In this document: one piece after another, positions 1-5,226 of the stretch | Layout of the letters: the number at the start of each line of letters is the position of its first letter | Numbering within the stretch: the stretch's first letter is position 1 | Source of the DNA: Methanomassiliicoccaceae archaeon | GTDB lineage: Archaea; Thermoplasmatota; Thermoplasmata; Methanomassiliicoccales; Methanomethylophilaceae | Direction of reading: 5' to 3' | NCBI GenBank assembly: GCA_009776695.1 | Contig: WRNI01000063.1 | Location: 1-7,881 of the forward strand | Length of the DNA stretch: 7,881 nucleotides | Position numbers and translations under genes: made by a program | The notes under the pieces: generated by a model | Databases searched by the model: none | What the model was told of the DNA's origin: nothing | Seen by the model: the letters and a program-made list of their open reading frames with translations, nothing else

Positions 1-765
1 GCATGCCGATGACGGGTCATGCTCCGCCTGCGCTAATATGTCCGCGGCGATGAACTTCGGCTCTGCCGAGGTATCGGCAACTATGCCTATCTCGCTCGGC
101 CCCGCGGGGAAGTCAATTTCCACCGTACCGCGGAGCAATGTTTTCGCCGCCGTTACATAAACATTACCGGGGCCGACTATCTTCTGCACCGGCTCTATCG
201 ATTCCGTTCCCAACGCCATCGCCGCTATCGCCTGGACGCCGCCCACTCTGTATATTTCGTCGGCACCAGCTATATCTGCTGCGATCAGCGTCACTTTGTC
301 AGCGGGCGACGGGGTGCAGCATATCACTTCGTCAACGCCTGCGACCCTTGCCGGTATCACGCTCATTAACGCTGTCGACGGATATGATGCGCGTCCCCCG
401 GGAACGTATGCGCCTATTCTCTCAAGCGGGGTGCTCTTCGTTCCCAGGAAGACCCCGGGCTCGACTTCGCTTAATTTTATGTCGCTGTCAAGCTGCATCT
501 CGTGGAACCGCTGAATATTGGCGGCCGCCGTCTCCAGCGCGTCCAGAAGGTCTTCGTCCATGCCATCGTATGCGTCATCTATCTCGTCCCTTGTGACAAT
601 AACGGAATCGATATCGACCTTATCGAATCTCTTCGTAAGCTCTATGAGCGCCTTATCGCCGCCGTTCCGGACCTGTTCGATTATCTTAAGGACATCCTTC
701 GCCACCGCATCCGTCTTCGAGATGCGGTTGCTTTCCCAGAAACCCTCGTCCAACTGCTTCCACAT
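1..765 (-). CDS. hisD: Histidinol dehydrogenase, C-terminal part missing (runs off left edge)
   Basis: HisD catalyses the last two steps of histidine synthesis: NAD-dependent, zinc-dependent oxidation of L-histidinol to L-histidine. Reading the minus strand gives an open frame to base 1 without a stop. Family hallmarks appear in order (numbering from the ATG at 765): GAYVPGGRASYPSTALM (118-134), GGVQAIAAMALGT (175-187), VGPGNVYVTAAK (197-208), IDFPAGPSEI (217-226) and LAQAEHDPSSA (244-254). In the last block Q246 and H249 match the known zinc-ligand positions. The catalytic Glu-His pair and the remaining ligands would lie beyond the window, with roughly 170 residues missing. An upstream in-frame ATG at 780 would add MYQRN. 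I prefer 765 because the TATA-like box at 789-795 puts the expected transcript start near 766, giving a leaderless message. Identity is very secure; the start is moderately so. Confidence 0.96.
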   Translation of the reverse strand, partial: MWKQLDEGFWESNRISKTDAVAKDVLKIIEQVRNGGDKALIELTKRFDKVDIDSVIVTRDEIDDAYDGMDEDLLDALETAAANIQRFHEMQLDSDIKLSEVEPGVFLGTKSTPLERIGAYVPGGRASYPSTALMSVIPARVAGVDEVICCTPSPADKVTLIAADIAGADEIYRVGGVQAIAAMALGTESIEPVQKIVGPGNVYVTAAKTLLRGTVEIDFPAGPSEIGIVADTSAEPKFIAADILAQAEHDPSSAC

Positions 766-788
766 GTTCCTTTGATACATTACCGGTA

Positions 789-795
789 ATATAAA
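789..795 (-). promoter_or_regulatory. TATA-like box for hisD
   Basis: On the minus strand this reads TTTATAT within an 11-base AT-only run (788-798). Its centre is about 27 bases upstream of the ATG at 765, which fits archaeal TATA-to-start spacing for a leaderless transcript. Assigned from sequence and spacing only. Confidence 0.5.
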
Positions 796-820
796 TATGC
801 CCGCTTCCGCCGCGGATGTT

Positions 821-839
821 CGGAACGTACGCCGTTCCG
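821..839. repeat. Inverted repeat in the hisD / small membrane protein intergenic region
   Basis: The arms CGGAACG (821-827) and CGTTCCG (833-839) are perfectly complementary around the spacer TACGC. The site lies between the TATA-like box of hisD and the candidate box of the plus-strand gene, where an operator serving both would sit. The right arm is part of the word CCGTTCCGG, which also occurs upstream of trkA (1331-1339) and inside hisD (662-670). It may therefore be a common word of this genome rather than a regulatory site. Confidence 0.35.
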
Positions 840-863
840 GCGATAGATAAAAGATACAATAAC

Positions 864-871
864 CTTTATCA
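864..871 (+). promoter_or_regulatory. Candidate TATA-like box for the small membrane protein gene
   Basis: CTTTATCA is the best AT-rich box at a suitable distance. It predicts a transcript start near 893 and a leader of about 15 bases before the ATG at 908, with a weak SD-like GATGGG (896-901) between. Another AT-rich stretch (846-855) is a less well placed alternative. Confidence 0.3.
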
Positions 872-907
872 ACTTGTTATTCGCTGATGCTTTCGGATGG
901 GAATTCG

Positions 908-1312
908 ATGAGACCGTACACGTTACCGTGTGCCGCAGTGCTCTGCGTTATTGTGTTATCTTTAGTCGCAGTGTCATCGCTTTCCGCGCACGGCGCATCC
1001 GGTGACGGGGCGGCGGACCCTGATGATTTCTCGTTCTCCGGCCTTATGGCAGGCTGGGGGAGCGCGATGGTCGATCCCGATACGTACACAACGTGGATGC
1101 ATATCGACGGATTCTCCAGTTTCATGATGAACGAGACGTTCTTCTCCGCGTTCTCGTCAAGTACGTACGGCTCACTGGACAGGGACAGCATATTGGGAAC
1201 GATCCCGAACATATTCTTCGTGGTCTGTATCATCGTTGTCATACTTTCCGTCGCTGTGGCTGTGCTGGAGATAAAAAAACTGGAAAGGTCTAAGCGTGTT
1301 GTCCGAAAGTGA
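908..1312 (+). CDS. Small secreted or two-pass membrane protein of unknown function
   Basis: I do not recognise a family. The 134-residue product starts with an Arg followed by a long hydrophobic segment (about 8-26, CAAVLCVIVLSLVAVSSLSA), which could be a signal peptide or an anchor. About 70 acidic, Ser/Met/Phe-rich residues follow (DGAADPDD near 33-40, GFSSFMMNETFFSAF near 68-82). A second hydrophobic segment (about 99-120) ends in a basic tail (KKLERSKRVVRK, 123-134). The charges suggest the middle faces outside and the tail is cytoplasmic. I chose the ATG at 908 because Arg then precedes the hydrophobic core and SD-like GATGGG lies 6 bases upstream. An ATG at 887 would add seven residues. 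The gene lies 122 bp upstream of trkA on the same strand, but trkA has its own TATA box, so a functional link to potassium transport is only a guess. Confidence 0.7.
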   Translation: MRPYTLPCAAVLCVIVLSLVAVSSLSAHGASGDGAADPDDFSFSGLMAGWGSAMVDPDTYTTWMHIDGFSSFMMNETFFSAFSSSTYGSLDRDSILGTIPNIFFVVCIIVVILSVAVAVLEIKKLERSKRVVRK

Positions 1313-1340
1313 TACACGAAAGCGTGAAAACCGTTCCGGT

Positions 1341-1361
1341 AACGATATAAAAACGATATCG
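1341..1361. promoter_or_regulatory. Operator-like tandem repeat and palindrome upstream of trkA
   Basis: AACGATAT occurs twice, at 1341-1348 and 1352-1359, with start-to-start spacing of 11 bases, about one helical turn. The second copy runs into the perfect palindrome CGATATCG (1354-1361). The block ends 11 bases before the trkA TATA box, a position where an archaeal regulator could help or block TBP/TFB binding. No regulator is known from the sequence. Confidence 0.4.
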
Positions 1362-1372
1362 AATGGTGCATC

Positions 1373-1380
1373 TTTATAAA
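1373..1380 (+). promoter_or_regulatory. TATA-like box for the trkA-trkH operon
   Basis: TTTATAAA is the strongest archaeal-type box in the window. The expected transcript start is near 1402, which leaves a leader of about 30 bases before the trkA ATG at 1435. It also argues against the longer frame starting at 1363, whose first codons overlap this box. Confidence 0.6.
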
Positions 1381-1434
1381 TATTGCATCCGATTAACGTT
1401 CACAGCTAACCGGGCAGTTCTGGACGGTCCTCAG

Positions 1435-2781
1435 ATGAATATAATAATAATCGGCGCCGGCAACGTCGGATCGACGATAGCCGGCGTTCTCTCGTCAGCT
1501 CATGACATTCTCATGATCGAGTCGGACAGCGGAACATCGGAATCGGCGAAGGTCTCCCTTAACGTATCGGTCATCCACGGGAACGGTGTGAACCCGAAAG
1601 TGATCGAAGAAGCGGTATCCCGTCATTCGGCTGACGTTATCATTGCCGCGATGCCTTCCGATGAGAATAATCTGTTCGCGTGCATGGCAGCGAAGAATTC
1701 GAAGCCCCACATTAAAACAGTGGCAAAGGTCTGCAACCCCGATTTCATAATATCGATGAATGACGGAACGTACCTCGGCGCGGACCAGATAATCTCTCCG
1801 GAGTTAACATCGGCGAAGAAGCTTGCGAACATAGCGATACTTGAGAATGCGGTCGATCACGATGAGATCGAAGGTCTCGGTCTCGCGGCGGCCATATTTT
1901 TAGTGACGGATCTGCACAGGAACATTGTTGATCACCCTCTCGCCGACATAAAAGTGCCGGACGACTGTGCTGTCGTCGCAGTTTACAGAAATAACGAAGT
2001 CCTCCTTCTGAACGAGGACGCAGAGATACGCACCGGCGACCTTCTCTGCGTTCTTGGTACGTCCGCTGCAATATACGATTTCAACCGCATGATGGGCGTC
2101 GTACGCGAATCGAAGGACATAATCATACTGGGCGGCGGCATCATAGGGAGCAACGCCGCCAAAGCGCTCGTAAGAGAGAAAAGATCGGTGAAGATCATTG
2201 AGAAGAAGGCGGAGAGGTGCGAACAGCTTGTGAAAGAGCTCAGTAACGTGCTTGTCGTCAGCGCCGACGGTGTAGATCCCAATCTGCTGAGGAACGAGAA
2301 CGTCGGAAAAGCGGACGTTCTCATATGCGCGACGGACAGCGACGAGAAGAATCTGCTTGCATGTCTCGTTGCCAGAGATCTCGGCACAATGAAGGTCGTG
2401 TCAAGATATTCAAAAAGAGAATATGAGGATGTTTTCAACGTCACCGGCATCAAGACGATCGTGGGATATCACCGTCTTATAGCCAACGAAGTGACAAAAT
2501 CGCTGGTCTCCGATGAGAAGTCGATAATGAAGATGAGGCATGACGGCGAAACGTTATTTTCAGTTACGGTAAAAGGCGATTCAAAGCTGAGGCGGTCGCT
2601 GATCAGCGACCTCCGTTTACCGGAAGGCGCGAAAGCGGTATGCATCATACGTAACGGTAAAGCTCTGTTTCCGAAGCCTGACGCGAGGATAGAGGAGAAC
2701 GATGATCTGCTTCTCTTCGCGTACAAAGCGAATATGCATAAGGTCGAGAAGATCATCGGAACACGAATGACGGATGTGTGA
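1435..2781 (+). CDS. trkA: Trk potassium uptake system, NAD-binding regulatory subunit TrkA
   Basis: This cytoplasmic gating subunit binds NAD(H) and other nucleotides through RCK domains and controls the TrkH channel for K+ uptake. The 448-residue protein is the full double-RCK form. The first Rossmann motif, GAGNVG (7-12), is followed by the acidic residue E29 after strand 2. The second, GGGIIG (233-238), is followed by E256, and both suggest NAD preference. Each Rossmann unit is followed by a TrkA-C-like segment (about 140-215 and 365-445, the latter with LPEGAKAVCIIRNG). I start at the ATG at 1435 because MNIIIIGAGNVG is the usual N-terminus and the in-frame ATG at 1363 would lie upstream of the TATA box. 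The last four bases overlap trkH (GTGA), which indicates one transcript and translational coupling. Confidence 0.95.
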   Translation: MNIIIIGAGNVGSTIAGVLSSAHDILMIESDSGTSESAKVSLNVSVIHGNGVNPKVIEEAVSRHSADVIIAAMPSDENNLFACMAAKNSKPHIKTVAKVCNPDFIISMNDGTYLGADQIISPELTSAKKLANIAILENAVDHDEIEGLGLAAAIFLVTDLHRNIVDHPLADIKVPDDCAVVAVYRNNEVLLLNEDAEIRTGDLLCVLGTSAAIYDFNRMMGVVRESKDIIILGGGIIGSNAAKALVREKRSVKIIEKKAERCEQLVKELSNVLVVSADGVDPNLLRNENVGKADVLICATDSDEKNLLACLVARDLGTMKVVSRYSKREYEDVFNVTGIKTIVGYHRLIANEVTKSLVSDEKSIMKMRHDGETLFSVTVKGDSKLRRSLISDLRLPEGAKAVCIIRNGKALFPKPDARIEENDDLLLFAYKANMHKVEKIIGTRMTDV

Positions 2782-4304
2782 CATTGGCCAGGTCAGCTAT
2801 ATTCGGTAAGCTCTCAGAGCGCGGACGCGAAGGCACTCTCCTGAGAGTGATCGGTCTCACGCTGATGGGCATAGGGCTTGCGATGCTCGTTCCTCTCGCG
2901 GCGGCGCTGCTGTTTGACGAATCGATAATTCCGTTTGCGTCCGTGGCCGTCTGCTGCATCATAGCGTCGATACCGATGATGCTGCTCTTCAGATCGGGAA
3001 AGGATATGAGGCCCGTTGATGGATTGCTTCTCATATTCATTGTCTGGGGCATTGTGATGCTCATCTCCGCATTCCCGTTCATGCAGTCGGGAATGTCGCC
3101 GATGGATGCGTTCTTCGAATCCGTCAGCGGTTTCACCACAACGGGGTCAACAGTTATGGGCAGCGTGGAAGCGTATCCTAAAAGTCTGCTGCTCTGGCGC
3201 TCGTTAACGCAGTGGATAGGCGGAATGGCGATAATTCTGATCTTTATCTCAGTGTTCCCGATACTCGGCCTCGGAGGACGGACGATCTTCAGAAATGAGA
3301 TGTCCGGTTCCGGAACATCAAATTTCACGGCGAAGATGAAGGACGCCGCCGTGGAGTTCTGTATAGTCTACGGAGTGCTGAGCGCAATATTCTTTGTCAT
3401 CTGCACGATAATGAGCGAAGATCCGTTCGATTCTCTGTGCTTAACGTTCACTACGATATCGACGGGAGGTTTCATGTCCCATGACGGCGGCGCCGGCGTG
3501 TATTCGCCGTACGTCCAGATACTGATAATAGTGTTCATGTTCCTCGGCGGTACGAACTTCTATCTGCACTATCAGCGCATATACAGGAAGAATGACGCGG
3601 GATATCTTAAGAACTCGGAATTCAGGTCAATGCTCATACTGTACGCTGTCGCGGCCGTCGTATTATTCGGTCTGACGTACGGACTGTTCAAAGGCACGGG
3701 TGTTCTGACATATGCAAAGGATGTTGTGTTCACAGTCGTCTCGATGGGGACGTCCACCGGGTTCACCGTCACCGACGTCAACGCGTGGACGGCCGCCCCG
3801 GCGGCCGTTGCGATACTCTTCGTAGTGATACTCATAGGCGGTTCCTCCGGGTCCACGTCCGGAGGGATAAAGATCGGAAGAGCGGTTATACTGCTGAAAA
3901 CGGTGATGGTCGACCTTAAGAAACGCGTTCATCCGCGTGCTGTTCTTGATGTCAGAATGGGAAGCGAGACGCTTGATAAGGAGACGGTATCGGCGACGTC
4001 CGTTCTGATATTCCTTTTCGCGGTGACGATAGCGGGCGGCGCGTTCGCGCTTATGCTCCTTGAGTCGATAGGTCTTGCCGATTCGTTCATGCTTTCGTTA
4101 ACGACCGTGGCGAACTGCGGCTTCGCCGGACCGTACGGTCCCGCGGACCTCGCAACTCTTTCCGCGGGCGGCAAGGGAGTGATGACGATGCTCATGTGGA
4201 TCGGACGTTTGGAAATAGGCACCGCGCTGGTTCTTTTCACACCGTTCTTCTGGAAAGAGATCATAAGAAGCAGACGAAGGGTCAAGCACACGGAGAACGA
4301 ATGA
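2778..4304 (+). CDS. trkH: Trk potassium uptake system, channel subunit TrkH
   Basis: This integral membrane subunit forms the K+ pathway of the TrkA-TrkH system. The 508 residues show the SKT-family plan of four M1-P-M2 repeats, with pore-loop signatures SGFTTTGST (117-125), TISTGGFMSHDGG (226-238), TSTGFTVTD (325-333) and NCGFAGPYGP (446-455). Each has a glycine at the filter position. The conserved intramembrane-loop motif GGSSGSTSGGIK (354-365) and the late WIGRLEI segment (474-480) are also present. The start is the GTG at 2778, whose GTGA overlaps the trkA stop; no better start lies nearby and the overlap implies coupled translation. The fourth pore loop has Cys and Phe around its glycine where many relatives read NVGPG. 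The stop abuts the stop of the convergent downstream gene. Confidence 0.95.
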   Translation: MTLARSAIFGKLSERGREGTLLRVIGLTLMGIGLAMLVPLAAALLFDESIIPFASVAVCCIIASIPMMLLFRSGKDMRPVDGLLLIFIVWGIVMLISAFPFMQSGMSPMDAFFESVSGFTTTGSTVMGSVEAYPKSLLLWRSLTQWIGGMAIILIFISVFPILGLGGRTIFRNEMSGSGTSNFTAKMKDAAVEFCIVYGVLSAIFFVICTIMSEDPFDSLCLTFTTISTGGFMSHDGGAGVYSPYVQILIIVFMFLGGTNFYLHYQRIYRKNDAGYLKNSEFRSMLILYAVAAVVLFGLTYGLFKGTGVLTYAKDVVFTVVSMGTSTGFTVTDVNAWTAAPAAVAILFVVILIGGSSGSTSGGIKIGRAVILLKTVMVDLKKRVHPRAVLDVRMGSETLDKETVSATSVLIFLFAVTIAGGAFALMLLESIGLADSFMLSLTTVANCGFAGPYGPADLATLSAGGKGVMTMLMWIGRLEIGTALVLFTPFFWKEIIRSRRRVKHTENE

Positions 4305-5162
4305 TCATTTACGGCCGCGGTCAGTTTTTGCGGACCTGCATGCGTCAAGTATGCGTATCGCCGCCGGGTCTCCCGGCGTCCGTTCATTAATGGCGCCCGC
4401 TAATACTTTGGCTTCGATGAAACGTGACTTTTCGACGAAGCACATCGCCATCGTCTCCAGGGCGCCTTTGTGCGTATGGTCCATCGACATGGCGCGGTGC
4501 GCATAATTCGCCGCAGCCGGTATTCGGCCGTTTATCCTCATTACGTAGGCGGCGAGAGCAAGCGAATTGACGTTCTTTTCCTCTTTCATGTGACGTTTCG
4601 CGGTTTTTATCGCATCTTTGTTCTTCCCCATCAATATCATCACGGTGCACAGACTGACCAGTGAATCGTATGATGCGTTCTCTTTCTCAACAAGCTTCGA
4701 TGCAATTTCATACGCTTCCCTGAACTCGCCCAGCGAGCACAGTATGTTCGTAAGCAATATCTCATCCGCTGCGTTCGTCGAAGAAAGTTTCCTTATTTTG
4801 GACAATGCTTCCTCTCCCTCGTCCATCATAAGCAGCGCCATCGCCTTCTCTCTGAGAACGGCGTCCGTCTCATCATCGTTCTTTATCATTCCGTAAGCAT
4901 CGTCCGCCCTTCCCAGCCCTCTGAGCGACGCCGCCGCCGTAAGCCTGTCCTCAGGCGTATTCTGAGGTATGGCGGCAACTTTGTCCAGGAGTTCCTGGCA
5001 TCCGTCCTCGTCGTCGACCACTTTCAGAAGCGAAGCGCATTTCAGAAGCGTGAACGCATCGTCCGCTGATGCAGCGATCTCGTCAACTATCGGGCGCACC
5101 TTATCGTAATGACCGTCCTTTATCAGCGTCTGCGCATTATCGAATGCCTTCTCAATATCCAT
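4305..5162 (-). CDS. TPR-like helical repeat protein, function unknown
   Basis: The 285-residue protein has no signal peptide or membrane segment and looks like a cytoplasmic scaffold of paired helices. TPR-like units repeat along it: LGEFREAYEIASKLVE (about 147-162), MGKNKDAIKTAKRHMKEE (about 177-194), NGRIPAAANYAHRAMSMD (about 211-228) and a final unit near VEKSRFIEAKVLAGAINERTP. Earlier, more degenerate units cover the first 140 residues. Such proteins usually hold other proteins together; no partner can be named here. The ATG at 5162 is supported by a minus-strand TATA-like CTTTATTT (5186-5193) centred about 28 bases upstream, which suggests a nearly leaderless transcript. Its stop touches the trkH stop with no gap. 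It is divergent from the BRO-N-HipA gene and shares a 64-bp promoter region with it, so joint control is possible. Confidence 0.88.
   Translation of the reverse strand: MDIEKAFDNAQTLIKDGHYDKVRPIVDEIAASADDAFTLLKCASLLKVVDDEDGCQELLDKVAAIPQNTPEDRLTAAASLRGLGRADDAYGMIKNDDETDAVLREKAMALLMMDEGEEALSKIRKLSSTNAADEILLTNILCSLGEFREAYEIASKLVEKENASYDSLVSLCTVMILMGKNKDAIKTAKRHMKEEKNVNSLALAAYVMRINGRIPAAANYAHRAMSMDHTHKGALETMAMCFVEKSRFIEAKVLAGAINERTPGDPAAIRILDACRSAKTDRGRK
4325..4329 (+). terminator. Possible T-tract terminator for trkH inside the convergent gene
   Basis: TTTTT begins 20 bases after the trkH stop, within the last codons of the TPR-protein gene. Archaeal polymerase terminates at short U-runs, so this is the nearest candidate. 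It is only five T's, so support is weak. Confidence 0.25.
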
Positions 5163-5226
5163 CGGCGCTTCAATATGTTACATCGAAATAAAGTTTATTG
5201 AACGTCCGGACACGGCAGGAACAGCG
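5163..5226. promoter_or_regulatory. Shared divergent promoter region: TPR gene (-) and BRO-N-HipA gene (+)
   Basis: This 64-bp gap contains one AT-rich core (5184-5199). On the minus strand it offers CTTTATTT (5186-5193) for the TPR gene. On the plus strand it offers AAATAAAG (5186-5193) or TTTATTG (5194-5200) for the fusion gene. The two boxes overlap or nearly overlap, so the promoters probably compete. An 8-bp palindrome, GTCCGGAC (5204-5211), lies where the plus-strand transcript would begin and could be an operator. AGGA (5217-5220) is an SD-like match 6 bases before the ATG at 5227. Confidence 0.5.

Noticed and set aside
138..596. Plus-strand open frame of 152 codons
   Set aside because: It lies antisense to the conserved hisD motifs, and its Ser/Pro/Arg-rich product is typical of a shadow frame.
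832..840. CCGTTCCGG shared between the hisD and trkA upstream regions as a regulon motif
   Set aside because: The same word also occurs inside hisD (662-670), so it may just be a frequent word in this genome. I kept only the inverted repeat as a weak feature.
1315..1326. CACG-AAAG-CGTG hairpin after the small membrane protein gene as a terminator
   Set aside because: The stem is only four base pairs and no T-run follows, so termination there is unsupported.
877..1371. Minus-strand frame opposite the small membrane protein and running into the trkA promoter
   Set aside because: It covers the TATA box and repeats of trkA and lacks a sensible start. The plus-strand product has coherent membrane topology, so I prefer it.
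1363..1434. 24-codon N-terminal extension of TrkA
   Set aside because: It would begin upstream of the TATA box at 1373-1380, and TrkA homologues start at the Rossmann strand, as MNIIIIGAGNVG does.
2753..3328. 191-codon minus-strand frame opposite trkH
   Set aside because: Antisense to strong TrkH sequence; no domain or promoter evidence.
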